In this document: positions 19,655-29,311 of the stretch, piece by piece
Layout: the number at the start of each line of letters is the position of its first letter
Position numbering within the stretch: the first letter of the stretch is position 1
From: Pelagibacterales bacterium SAG-MED43
GTDB lineage: Bacteria > Pseudomonadota > Alphaproteobacteria > Pelagibacterales > Pelagibacteraceae
Reading direction: 5' to 3'
Length of the DNA: 64,000 bases
Assembly: GCA_014653535.1 (NCBI GenBank)
Contig: JACWEK010000002.1
Location: 1 to 64,000 of the forward strand
Program-made: the position numbers and the translations under genes
Notes under the pieces: generated by a model
Seen by the model: only the letters and a program-made list of their open reading frames with translations
What the model was told of the DNA's origin: nothing
Database searches by the model: none

Positions 19655-19718
19655 TATCTGGTCAAGAGTGTTTAATTTTACCCTCATTATTATCTCCCTC
19701 TACATTCTTGATCAGATA
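19655..19718. other. Imperfect inverted repeat (13-bp arms, one G-T pair, 38-nt loop) in the hspQ-ccmC intergenic region
   Basis: TATCTGGTCAAGA (19655-19667) and TCTTGATCAGATA (19706-19718). Confidence 0.7.
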
Positions 19719-19752
19719 TATCATTCATATTAAAATCATTCTAATATAATTT

Positions 19753-20460
19753 ATGTTAAAATTTTTTGAACCAAATAAGATTTTTTTGATTACATCAAAA
19801 GCACCAAAGTACGTAATGACATTATTTATAGTAGTACTTTCAATTGGTTTAGTTGAATCTCTAATTTTATCTCCAGAGGATTATAAACAAAGTCATTCAG
19901 TTAGAATTATGTATGTGCACGTTCCTGCGGCATGGATTTCTTTAGGAATTTTTTCATCAATCACAATTTTATCTTTGAGTGGTTACATATTTAAAAATAA
20001 AAATTTTTTTTTAATTGCAAAAAGCTTAGCTCCATCAGGATTAGTTTTTAATATTGTTGCATTGGTTACTGGATCTATATGGGGAAAACCTACTTGGGGA
20101 ACTTGGTGGGCTTGGGATGCAAGAATCACTTCTATGTTAATTTTAGTTTTATTTTATTTAATGTATTTATTGGCATGGAGAATCTTTGAGAATAAAGAAA
20201 AAGTTTTTAAGATAACCACTATTATTACCATTTTTGGAATAATTAATGTTCCTATCATAAAATATTCAGTTGATTGGTGGAATACTTTGCATCAACCAGC
20301 TTCTATCAATATACTTTCTAAGTCTTCAATACATTCCTCAATGTTATTTCCATTGATAATAATGACTGCGGCATTTGCCCTTTTTTCTTTGCTGATTTTT
20401 TTAATGAAATATAATACAGAACTGATAAAAATTAAGAATAAAGGATTAGATAGATTATGA
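19753..20460 (+). CDS. ccmC: Heme exporter / cytochrome c maturation protein CcmC
   Basis: RIMYVHVPAAWISLG; GKPTWGTWWAWDARITSMLILVLFYLMYL; VDWWNTLHQPASI. Confidence 0.97.
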   Translation: MLKFFEPNKIFLITSKAPKYVMTLFIVVLSIGLVESLILSPEDYKQSHSVRIMYVHVPAAWISLGIFSSITILSLSGYIFKNKNFFLIAKSLAPSGLVFNIVALVTGSIWGKPTWGTWWAWDARITSMLILVLFYLMYLLAWRIFENKEKVFKITTIITIFGIINVPIIKYSVDWWNTLHQPASINILSKSSIHSSMLFPLIIMTAAFALFSLLIFLMKYNTELIKIKNKGLDRL

Positions 20461-20684
20461 TGAATGAGTTTTTATACATGAATGGTTATGGATCTTATGT
20501 ATGGTCTGCATTTTTTTTTACATTCTTAAGTTTTTCAATTTTATATTTAGTTATAAAAATCCAATACGTAAAAGAGAAAAATAAATTTATTTCTAAATTT
20601 GGAGCCCTAGACTCTGAAAAAGCACAAGTAGCGAGAATTCAAAATATCAATAAAGAAATTTTATCTAGCAGCCAAAGTATTTAA
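20457..20684 (+). CDS. ccmD: Heme exporter protein CcmD
   Basis: Small single-TM protein GYGSYVWSAFFFTFLSFSILYLV between ccmC and ccmE. Confidence 0.75.
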   Translation: MMNEFLYMNGYGSYVWSAFFFTFLSFSILYLVIKIQYVKEKNKFISKFGALDSEKAQVARIQNINKEILSSSQSI

Positions 20685-20694
20685 CTTCTAAGCC

Positions 20695-21114
20695 ATGTAT
20701 GGTCGAAAAGTTAAATTTAGATTTTTTTTCATAATTTTAATTTTATTATCTTTAATCTTATCAGTTTTTTTAGTTTTAAAATCTTTAGAAGAAAATGTTA
20801 TTTTTTTTAAGTCTCCATCTGAAGTTAAATTTTTAGAGGAAGTAAAAAATAAAAAAATTAGAATTGGTGGAATGGTGAAATTAGACTCAATAGAAATGTC
20901 AAGTGATGAAGTAAACTTTATAATCACAGATTTTAAAAATGAAATTAATGTTAGTTATTCTGGTGTTGTGCCTAATCTCTTTTCTGAAGGAAAAGGAGTG
21001 GTAGCTGAAGGATACTTAAAAGATAGGATTTTTTTTGAAGCTTCAAAAATTTTGGCAAAACATGACGAAAATTATATGCCTCCAGAGGTAAAAGCAGCTT
21101 TAGAGGAAAATTAA
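20695..21114 (+). CDS. ccmE: Cytochrome c maturation protein CcmE (heme chaperone)
   Basis: [48 protein letters not shown] (heme-binding His). Confidence 0.95.
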   Translation: MYGRKVKFRFFFIILILLSLILSVFLVLKSLEENVIFFKSPSEVKFLEEVKNKKIRIGGMVKLDSIEMSSDEVNFIITDFKNEINVSYSGVVPNLFSEGKGVVAEGYLKDRIFFEASKILAKHDENYMPPEVKAALEEN

Positions 21115-22989
21115 ATGCTTTATAGTTTAATTGGACATTATTCATTAATTTTAGGACTATCTGTTTCTTCTCTTATTTTTTTTTCCTCAATAAAAAATTT
21201 TAGAAATAATGAAATATTAGATATAAAAATTATTAATTTTTCTTTTCTTCAATTATTTTTGGTAATTATAAGTTTTTTTGCACTTGTATTGTCTTTTATA
21301 TATTCTGATTTTAGTAATGAAACAGTTTTTAACAATTCTCATACTACTAAGCCATTATTTTATAAAATTTCAGGTACGTGGGGCAATCATGAGGGCAGTC
21401 TACTATTATGGCTACTTGTTTTAAATTTATTCATTTTTGTATTTTTAATTAAATCAAAAAATTTATTAAAGAAGTACAGAATTCTTACAGTATTATTTCA
21501 ACAGATAATTATTATTGGTTTTTTTGTCTTTTTATTAAGTTCATCAAGCCCATTTAATTATATATTTCCAATACCAGAAGAAGGACTAGGTCTTAACCCA
21601 ATTTTACAAGATCCAGCTTTAGCAATACATCCACCAATTTTATATTTAGGCTATGTTGGTTCATCAATAATATTTTCCAGTGTGCTAGCTGCGACTGTTT
21701 TAAAATATGTTTCAAAAACTTGGGCCATCCATATAAAGAGCTGGGTATTAACTTCATGGATATTTTTAACTCTAGGAATATTACTTGGATCAATATGGGC
21801 TTACTATGAATTAGGTTGGGGTGGTTTCTGGTTTTGGGATCCAGTTGAAAATGTATCATTAATGCCCTGGCTTGCATTAACTACTTTAATGCATTGTATC
21901 TTAGTTTTAGAAAAGAGATCAACTCTTAAATCTTGGGTAATAATTTTATCTATAACAACTTTCACACTTAGTATGAGTGGAACTTTTTTAGTGCGTTCAG
22001 GAATTCTGAATTCTGTTCATACATTTGCAAATGACCCTGAAAGAGGTTTGTTTATATTGACATTTCTATTTATATTAATTTTTATATCTTTATTTGTCTT
22101 TTTTGTTTTCCATAAAAGTGAGAAACAAGACTCAATGTTATTTTCTTTATTAAGTAAAGAGACTTCAATTTTAATAAATAATTGGTTTATGATGTATTTT
22201 TTGTCCGTTGTTTTAATTGGAACTGTATACCCAATATTTTTACAAGTTATCTCCTCTGAGCAGATATCTATCGGTCCACCTTTTTATCATAAATTAATTG
22301 TTCCTTTTTTAATTCCTTTTTTAATTTTTATGGCAATTGGGCCTAGATTAAAATGGATTAAATCAAAGTTAGATAAAAAAATGAGCTTAGTGGTACTTTT
22401 TGTCATTTCTATTTTAATATCTTTTTTAATTTTAAAAAATCTAAGCGCCAATTTTTTAATAAATACAATATTGGTAGGAAGTGCATTTTACTTGTTTCTC
22501 ATGACTACAAGAGATTTTTTTTCAAAAACAAATAAGAATATTTCTCAGAATTTATCACATTTTGGATTTAGTCTATTAATTTTAAGTATTTTATTTAATA
22601 ATATTTTCTCTAAAGAAGTAATAACCAATCTTAAAGTTGGTGAAAAATTTTATGGTGAGAAATTTCAAATAGAATTTAGTGACCTTAAAAAATTTGAGAA
22701 GCAAAATTTTATATCTTTTAAAGGTTTTCTTTTAGTTACAGAACAGGGAGTCAAAAATGAGTTTAATCCTGAATTAAGAGTTTATAATCAACCAAATATA
22801 ATTACAAGTGAGGCTGATATTCTAACTACATTTTGGACAGATAAATTTATTACAATGAATACTTTACAAAATGAAGAGTACTTTAACATAAGATATCAAG
22901 TTAAACCTTTCATGCTCTGGATATGGGTGTCTGTTTTGTTAATTTCTTTGGGAGGATCAATAAGTTTATTTAATAGGAAGATTAAATGA
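21115..22989 (+). CDS. ccmF: Cytochrome c-type biogenesis protein CcmF
   Basis: SGTWGNHEGSLLLWLL; DPALAIHPPILYLGYVG; GWGGFWFWDPVENVSLMPWL; TLSMSGTFLVRSGILNSVHTFANDPERG. Confidence 0.97.
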   Translation: MLYSLIGHYSLILGLSVSSLIFFSSIKNFRNNEILDIKIINFSFLQLFLVIISFFALVLSFIYSDFSNETVFNNSHTTKPLFYKISGTWGNHEGSLLLWLLVLNLFIFVFLIKSKNLLKKYRILTVLFQQIIIIGFFVFLLSSSSPFNYIFPIPEEGLGLNPILQDPALAIHPPILYLGYVGSSIIFSSVLAATVLKYVSKTWAIHIKSWVLTSWIFLTLGILLGSIWAYYELGWGGFWFWDPVENVSLMPWLALTTLMHCILVLEKRSTLKSWVIILSITTFTLSMSGTFLVRSGILNSVHTFANDPERGLFILTFLFILIFISLFVFFVFHKSEKQDSMLFSLLSKETSILINNWFMMYFLSVVLIGTVYPIFLQVISSEQISIGPPFYHKLIVPFLIPFLIFMAIGPRLKWIKSKLDKKMSLVVLFVISILISFLILKNLSANFLINTILVGSAFYLFLMTTRDFFSKTNKNISQNLSHFGFSLLILSILFNNIFSKEVITNLKVGEKFYGEKFQIEFSDLKKFEKQNFISFKGFLLVTEQGVKNEFNPELRVYNQPNIITSEADILTTFWTDKFITMNTLQNEEYFNIRYQVKPFMLWIWVSVLLISLGGSISLFNRKIK

Positions 22990-23501
22990 AAAATAAAATA
23001 ACCTATTTTATATTTATTACTTCCTTAATATTTACATTCGTAATTTTTTATAAAAGTCTTAATAAATCAAATTTATATGAGCCCAAAAGTAAAATAGAAA
23101 ATATTCCAGAATTTAAAGCAAAAATTTTTTTTGAAAATAAAGAACTAACATCAAAACAAATTTTTAGTCAAAATAAGTTTTATTTACTTAATATCTGGGC
23201 CTCATGGTGTATTCCTTGTAGAGATGAACATTCTTTATTATTAAATTTAAGTAATTATGATCAATTAGAAATCATCGGATTAAATTATAAGGATAACTTA
23301 GAGAATGCAAAAAAATTTCTTAATGAGTTAGGAAATCCTTATAAAAAAATTTTACTTGATAACGATGGAACAAAGGCAATCGAATGGGGTGCATATGGGG
23401 TTCCTGAAAGTTTTTTAATCTATCAAAAGAAGATAGTGAAAAAATTTGTTGGCCCACTAAATTTTGACTCAATAGAGGAAATTAAAAAATTAATAAAATG
23501 A
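22986..23501 (+). CDS. ccmG: Thiol:disulfide interchange protein CcmG/DsbE
   Basis: LLNIWASWCIPCRDEH; WGAYGVPESFLI. Confidence 0.93.
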   Translation: MKNKITYFIFITSLIFTFVIFYKSLNKSNLYEPKSKIENIPEFKAKIFFENKELTSKQIFSQNKFYLLNIWASWCIPCRDEHSLLLNLSNYDQLEIIGLNYKDNLENAKKFLNELGNPYKKILLDNDGTKAIEWGAYGVPESFLIYQKKIVKKFVGPLNFDSIEEIKKLIK

Positions 23502-23863
23502 AAATATTAAAAATTTTTGTGATAATTCAAATATTATTTTATTTTAGTCCATTAAAGGCTGATCAAAAAATATTTCAAAATAAGATAACAAAAAATTTAA
23601 GATGTTTAATTTGCCAAGGGCAGTCAGTTTATGATTCTGACTCAGAATTTGCGACCAGTTTAAAACTAGTTGTAAAAAACAAAATAGATGAGGGTTTGTC
23701 AGAAGATCAAATTTATAAGTTTTTGACAGAAAAATATGGTGAATGGATTTTGTATGATCCTCAATTTAATAAAAATACATATTTATTATGGTTTTTGCCT
23801 CTATTGCTCTTCCTATTTGGTGGTACAATGATTTTTAAAAAATTAATAAAAAAACAAAGATAA
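23498..23863 (+). CDS. ccmH: Cytochrome c-type biogenesis protein CcmH
   Basis: NLRCLICQGQSVYDSDSEFA; FLTEKYGEWILYDP. Confidence 0.94.
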   Translation: MKILKIFVIIQILFYFSPLKADQKIFQNKITKNLRCLICQGQSVYDSDSEFATSLKLVVKNKIDEGLSEDQIYKFLTEKYGEWILYDPQFNKNTYLLWFLPLLLFLFGGTMIFKKLIKKQR

Positions 23864-23879
23864 TCTGTTAAATAGAAAC

Positions 23880-24389
23880 ATGTTTTTGAAAAGAATAATT
23901 TATATTTTAGCCTTTATGATGACATCAACAAATTTAGTTGTTGCTCAAGAGGAAAATAGTAAAGAACATCAAATTAATTTGTTTACAGGAAATTTTGATT
24001 TTAGTGATCATAAACAAAGTGCACTGTTAGTTGGATTTCAACATCAAAATGAAAATTTAAATAGAGATACATTTTTAGGAAATGTTTCTCCAATTACTGG
24101 TGGATTTTTGACAGAAAATTCTGCAGCTTACGTTTATACAGGAGTAGAATGGAATGTAGACATTGGGGAATTAATGTTTACACCAAGTTTTGCTCCAGGA
24201 TTATATCACGAAGGAGACGGTAAAGATCTTGGGCATGCATTGGAATTCAAATCTGAAGTGCAATTATCGTATTCTTCATCAGATAATACAAACTTTGGTG
24301 TCTCATATAATCATGTATCTAATGCTAGTCTAGGAGATAAAAATCCTGGGGCAAATAGTTATATGTTTAATTTCATTAAAAATTTCTAA
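23880..24389 (+). CDS. Acyloxyacyl hydrolase / PagL-like lipid A 3-O-deacylase
   Basis: Signal peptide; PITGGFLTENSAAYVYTGVEW; GVSYNHVSNASLGDKNPGANSYMF. Confidence 0.75.
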   Translation: MFLKRIIYILAFMMTSTNLVVAQEENSKEHQINLFTGNFDFSDHKQSALLVGFQHQNENLNRDTFLGNVSPITGGFLTENSAAYVYTGVEWNVDIGELMFTPSFAPGLYHEGDGKDLGHALEFKSEVQLSYSSSDNTNFGVSYNHVSNASLGDKNPGANSYMFNFIKNF

Positions 24390-24399
24390 TATTCTTTTT

Positions 24400-25551
24400 A
24401 TGAATTTAAAAGATTGCCATAACTTTAGTGATTTTAGAAAATTAGCTGAAAAAAAATTACCGTCTCCAATATTCCATTATATCGATGGTGCGGCTGATGA
24501 TGAAATTACATATGCTAGAAATACAAGTGCTTTTGATGATGTTGATTTAGTTCCAAATGTTTTAAGAGGAGTAGAAAATGTTGATTTATCTACTACAATA
24601 TTTGGAAAAAAAATAGATTTACCTTTTTACTTATCTCCAACAGCACTTCAAAGGCTTTTTCATTATGATGGTGAGAGAGCAGTTGGTAAAGCAGCAAAAA
24701 AATTCAATACTATGTTTGGTGTTTCAGCGCTGGCAACAGTTAGCGTAGAAGAGATATCATCAATGATTGATACTCCAAAAATGTTTCAGTTTTATTTTCA
24801 TAAAGACAGAGGTTTAAATGACTCGTGTTTAGAAAGAGCCAAAGCAGCAAATTTTGATGTGATGGCGTTAACGGTTGATACTATTACTGGAGGAAATAGA
24901 GAGAGAGACTTAAGAACAGGATTTACCTCTCCACCAAAGTTAACTTTAGCAAGTTTATATAGTTTTGCTACTAAACCAATGTGGGGAATTAATTATTTAA
25001 CAAAAGGTAAGTTTGAATTACCTCATTTACAAGATTTTGTGAAAGAAGGTACTGATGTTAACTCATCAATTGGAAATTATTTTTCAACCATGTTGGATCA
25101 ATCTATGAATTGGAAAGACGCTGAAAATCTTTGTTCTAAATGGGGAGGTCATTTCGCACTTAAAGGAGTTATGAGTGTGGAAGATGCAAAAAGAGCAGTA
25201 GACATAGGATGCACAGGTATAATGGTATCAAACCATGGTGGAAGACAGTTAGATGGATCTAGAGCGCCTTTTGATCAACTTGCAGAAATTGTTGATGCAG
25301 TTGGTGATAAATTAGATGTTATATGCGAAGGTGGAATTCATAGAGGCACACATATGCTTAAAGCATTGTCATTAGGTGCCAAAGCTTGTTCAGGGGGAAG
25401 ATTATATCTTTATGCTTTAGCTGCAGGAGGACAAGCAGGTGTTGAAAGAGCTATAGAAAAATATAAAACAGAATTAGTCAGAGATATGAAATTAATGGGG
25501 TGTACAAAAATAAGTGATCTAAATCGAGATAACTTACGATTTAGAAGATAA
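24400..25551 (+). CDS. Alpha-hydroxy-acid oxidizing protein (FMN, LldD-like), copy 1
   Basis: FHYIDGAADDEITYARN; LALTVDT; GIMVSNHGGRQLDGSRAPFDQLAEIVDAV; EGGIHRGTHMLKAL. Confidence 0.94.
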   Translation: MNLKDCHNFSDFRKLAEKKLPSPIFHYIDGAADDEITYARNTSAFDDVDLVPNVLRGVENVDLSTTIFGKKIDLPFYLSPTALQRLFHYDGERAVGKAAKKFNTMFGVSALATVSVEEISSMIDTPKMFQFYFHKDRGLNDSCLERAKAANFDVMALTVDTITGGNRERDLRTGFTSPPKLTLASLYSFATKPMWGINYLTKGKFELPHLQDFVKEGTDVNSSIGNYFSTMLDQSMNWKDAENLCSKWGGHFALKGVMSVEDAKRAVDIGCTGIMVSNHGGRQLDGSRAPFDQLAEIVDAVGDKLDVICEGGIHRGTHMLKALSLGAKACSGGRLYLYALAAGGQAGVERAIEKYKTELVRDMKLMGCTKISDLNRDNLRFRR

Positions 25552-26702
25552 TGAGCTTGAAAAATTGTTATAATTTTGAGGACTTTAGAAAATTAGCAAA
25601 AAAAAAATTACCTTCACCAATTTTTCATTATATAGATGGTGGTGCAGATGATGAGTCAACACTTAGAAGAAATACGGATTCATTCAATGAATGTGATTTA
25701 ATTCCTAACATTTTAGCAAGTGTAGGAAAACCAGATTTATCAACAACTTTATTTGGAAGAAAAATTGATATGCCAATTTTTTTATCTCCAGCAGCAATGC
25801 AGAGACTCTACCATCCGGACGGGGACCAAGCATCAGCCCGAGCAGCTGAAAAATTTAATACTTTTTACAGCATGTCCTCAATGGGTAATAATACCATTGA
25901 AGAGGTATCTAATATTTCAAGTGGACCAAAATTATTTCAACTTTATGTTCATAAAGATAGATCAATTTCAGATGATTTAATAGATAGATCAAGAAGATCT
26001 GGATTTGATGCAATGTGTTTAACCGTAGATACTTTAGTTGCTGGTAATCGGGAGAAAGACCACAGAACTGGATTTACCACACCACCAAAACTTACTCTTC
26101 AAAGTTTAATGAGCTTTGCAATGCGTCCAGGGTGGGTCTTTAATTATTTGATCGGTAAAAGATTTGAATTGTCAAATGTAAAAAAAAAAACTGATAAAGG
26201 TACAAATATTGCTAAATCAGTTATTGAATATATTAATGAGCAATATGATCCAGCCATGGGATGGAAAGATGCAGAATATTGTGCAAAAAAATGGAATGGA
26301 CCTTTTGCTTTAAAAGGTGTGATGTCAGTAGATGATGCAAAAAAAGCAATTGATATTGGATGTACAGCAATAATGATATCAAACCATGGTGGTCGGCAAT
26401 TAGATGGATCACGTTCACCATTTGATCAGGTAAAAGCAATTTCAGATGCTGTTGGTGATAAGTTAGAAATAATTTTAGATGGAGGGGTCAGACGAGGAAC
26501 CCATGTTTTAAAAGCTATAGCAGCAGGTGCCAAAGCTTGTAGCTTTGGTAAAATGTTTTTGTTCTCTTTAGCCGCAGGTGGACAGCAAGGTGTTGAACAT
26601 TTATTAAAAAATATGCATGATGAAATAAGTAGAAATATGGTATTGATGGGATGTAAAAATTTAAAAGATTTAGATAGTTCAAAACTAATTTACAGAAAAT
26701 AG
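25551..26702 (+). CDS. Alpha-hydroxy-acid oxidizing protein (FMN, LldD-like), copy 2
   Basis: FHYIDGGADDESTLRRN; AIMISNHGGRQLDGSRSPFDQVKAISDAV; DGGVRRGTHVLKAIAAGAKAC; same length as copy 1, start overlaps copy 1 end. Confidence 0.94.
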   Translation: MSLKNCYNFEDFRKLAKKKLPSPIFHYIDGGADDESTLRRNTDSFNECDLIPNILASVGKPDLSTTLFGRKIDMPIFLSPAAMQRLYHPDGDQASARAAEKFNTFYSMSSMGNNTIEEVSNISSGPKLFQLYVHKDRSISDDLIDRSRRSGFDAMCLTVDTLVAGNREKDHRTGFTTPPKLTLQSLMSFAMRPGWVFNYLIGKRFELSNVKKKTDKGTNIAKSVIEYINEQYDPAMGWKDAEYCAKKWNGPFALKGVMSVDDAKKAIDIGCTAIMISNHGGRQLDGSRSPFDQVKAISDAVGDKLEIILDGGVRRGTHVLKAIAAGAKACSFGKMFLFSLAAGGQQGVEHLLKNMHDEISRNMVLMGCKNLKDLDSSKLIYRK

Positions 26703-26721
26703 AATAGAAAGGTACATTTTT

Positions 26722-27888
26722 ATGAAACTAGCCAAAAATTTAGATAACTTAGGAACGGAAACTGCATTTAGTGTATTAGCTGAAGCTAAAGCTTTAGAAG
26801 CTAAAGGAAATCCAATGATACATTTAGGTTTAGGCCAGCCTGATTTTAAAACACCTAAACATGTCGTTGAAGCTGCAAAAAAAGCCTTAGATGATGGTCA
26901 TCATGGTTATGTAATGTCAAATGGTATTCCTGAATGTAGACAAGCTGTAACAAGGTGGATTAAAAAACGTTACAACACGGATGTAGACTTTGAAAGAATT
27001 TTAATTATGCCAGGTGGAAAACCAACAATGAGTTATGCAATTCAATGTTTTGGTGAACCAGGAGCAGAAATAATTCACCCTACACCAGCTTTTCCAATTT
27101 ATGAGTCGATGATAAATTATACTGGATCAACACCTGTTCCTTATGATTTAACAGAGGATAAAGATTTAAAATTTAATCCTGAAAAAATTTTATCTCTAAT
27201 CACAGATAAAACTAGACTATTAATTTTAATTAATCCAAACAATCCTACAGGAAGTTTTGTGGAAAAATCTGATATAGATGTATTAGCTGAAGGGTTAAAA
27301 AAACACCCTCATGTAACGATTCTTAGTGATGAAATTTATAGTAGACAAATTTTTGACAATAAAGAGATGCCAACATTTTTTAATTACCCTGAATTAAGAG
27401 AAAGATTAATTGTACTAGAAGGATGGAGCAAAGCTTATTCAATGACTGGATGGAGATTGGGATGGAGCTTTTGGCCCAAAGAATTAGTTCCACATGTAAA
27501 CAAACTTTTAATCAACAGTGTCTCGTGTGTAAATGCTGCTGCACAATTCGCAGGGATTGCTGCCCTTGATGGACCAGATGATTCAATTGATGCAATGATG
27601 GTGAAATTTACACAAAGAAGGGACTTAATTCATAAAGGTTTGAATGATCTTCCAGGAGTTGAATGCAGTTTACCTGGTGGTGCTTTCTATGCATTTCCAA
27701 ATGTAAAAGGTACTGGAATGACAGGGGGTGAGTTTTGTAAAAGAGCTATGCACGAGGCTGGAGTTGCTATAGTGCCCGGTACTGCATTTGGTAAAACTTG
27801 CAATGATTATGTTAGGTTTAGTTTTGCTGCTTCACAAGATAATATTTCTCAAGCTTTAGAAAACGTAAAGAAAATGCTAATTAAATAA
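26722..27888 (+). CDS. Pyridoxal phosphate-dependent class I/II aminotransferase
   Basis: IHLGLGQPDFKTPKHVVEAA; INPNNPTGSFVEKSDI; LSDEIYSRQIF; GWSKAYSMTGWRLGW. Confidence 0.95.
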   Translation: MKLAKNLDNLGTETAFSVLAEAKALEAKGNPMIHLGLGQPDFKTPKHVVEAAKKALDDGHHGYVMSNGIPECRQAVTRWIKKRYNTDVDFERILIMPGGKPTMSYAIQCFGEPGAEIIHPTPAFPIYESMINYTGSTPVPYDLTEDKDLKFNPEKILSLITDKTRLLILINPNNPTGSFVEKSDIDVLAEGLKKHPHVTILSDEIYSRQIFDNKEMPTFFNYPELRERLIVLEGWSKAYSMTGWRLGWSFWPKELVPHVNKLLINSVSCVNAAAQFAGIAALDGPDDSIDAMMVKFTQRRDLIHKGLNDLPGVECSLPGGAFYAFPNVKGTGMTGGEFCKRAMHEAGVAIVPGTAFGKTCNDYVRFSFAASQDNISQALENVKKMLIK

Positions 27889-27926
27889 GCTGTATTTTTG
27901 TTAAAAATGTTATTAGTATTCTTTTA

Positions 27927-29300
27927 ATGAATGATCAAATTCAAGAAGAATTAAAAAAAATTTTTAACGGAAGATTTTCTACTTCTGAATCGACAAGGGC
28001 AAATTATGCTAGAGGTGAAGATACATATGATCCTATTTTATCTAAAGCAGTAGTTTTTCCAGAAACAAATGAAGAAGTTTCTAAAATATTAAGCTTATGT
28101 AATAAACATAAAATTCCAGTAGTTCCTTTTGGTACAGGAACTTCTTTAGAGGGAAATGTCGTCGGAAATGACAAGGGAATAACGATATCTTTAGAAAAAA
28201 TGAACAAAATTTTAAGTGTTAACGCTGAAGATTTTGATTGTCGGGTGCAGGCCTGCGTAACCAAAGAACAATTAAATGATTATTTGAGAGAGGATGGAGT
28301 TTTTTTCCCAATCGATCCTGGTGCAAATGCTGCTATAGGTGGCATGGCATCAACTTCGGCCTCAGGCACAATGGCTGTCAAATATGGCACTATGAAAACT
28401 GCAATAACAGGACTTACAGTTGTATTACCTAATGGTGATATAATAAAAACTGGAAGTAGAACTAAAAAAACTTCAGCAGGATATAATTTGACAAATCTTT
28501 TTATTGGTTCAGAGGGTACATTAGGTGTAATTACAGAAGTTCAATTAAGATTATCTCCTATTCCAGAGAGTATTATGAGTGCAGTTTGTCATTTTCCATC
28601 ACTAGAGATGGCAGTACAAACAGCTCAACAAGTTACGCAATATGGAGTTCCTATAGCAAGAATTGAGATGCTCAACAAAGAGCAAATGGAAATTAGTATT
28701 AATTATTCTAAATTAAAAGATATTGAGGCAGTACCAACACTATTTTTTGAATTTCATGGCTCTGAAACATCTAATCAAGAAAATATAAAGATTGTTGAAG
28801 AAATTTCAAAAGATAATAATGGAAGTTCATTTAAATGGGCAAAAGATTTAGAGGAAAGGAATAAACTCTGGAAAGCCAGGTGGGATGTATATTATTCTGT
28901 TAAAGCTTTGATAAATAATGGAAGGGTTTACTCAACCGATGTATGTCTTCCTATTTCAAAAATAACTGAATGTGTAAATTTTGCTGAGGAAGAAACAAAA
29001 AAACTAGGGCTTAGAGCTCCTATGGTTGGCCATTTAGGCGATGGAAATTTTCATGTGATCTTACCTTATGATCCTAAAGAAGAGGGAACATATGATAAAA
29101 TAAGGGATTTTAGTGATCTATTAATTGAAAAAACTTTAGAATTAAATGGAACTATAACAGGAGAACATGGAGTTGGACTTCATAAAAAAGCTTATTTACT
29201 ACAAGAGCATGGTGACAGCATTCCATTAATGAGAACTATCAAAAGAAGTATCGACCAGAATAATATAATGAATCCTGGCAAAATATTTGATTTAAATTAA
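27927..29300 (+). CDS. FAD-binding oxidase (GlcD / D-lactate dehydrogenase-like)
   Basis: PVVPFGTGTSLEGNV; IDPGANAAIGGMASTSASGTMAVKYGTMK; GHLGDGNFHVILPYDP; GTITGEHGVGLHKK. Confidence 0.95.
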   Translation: MNDQIQEELKKIFNGRFSTSESTRANYARGEDTYDPILSKAVVFPETNEEVSKILSLCNKHKIPVVPFGTGTSLEGNVVGNDKGITISLEKMNKILSVNAEDFDCRVQACVTKEQLNDYLREDGVFFPIDPGANAAIGGMASTSASGTMAVKYGTMKTAITGLTVVLPNGDIIKTGSRTKKTSAGYNLTNLFIGSEGTLGVITEVQLRLSPIPESIMSAVCHFPSLEMAVQTAQQVTQYGVPIARIEMLNKEQMEISINYSKLKDIEAVPTLFFEFHGSETSNQENIKIVEEISKDNNGSSFKWAKDLEERNKLWKARWDVYYSVKALINNGRVYSTDVCLPISKITECVNFAEEETKKLGLRAPMVGHLGDGNFHVILPYDPKEEGTYDKIRDFSDLLIEKTLELNGTITGEHGVGLHKKAYLLQEHGDSIPLMRTIKRSIDQNNIMNPGKIFDLN

Positions 29301-29311
29301 TAAACATACAA

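Noticed and set aside
20688-20927. Minus-strand ORF 20688..20927
   Set aside because: Antisense to ccmE within a contiguous ccm operon.
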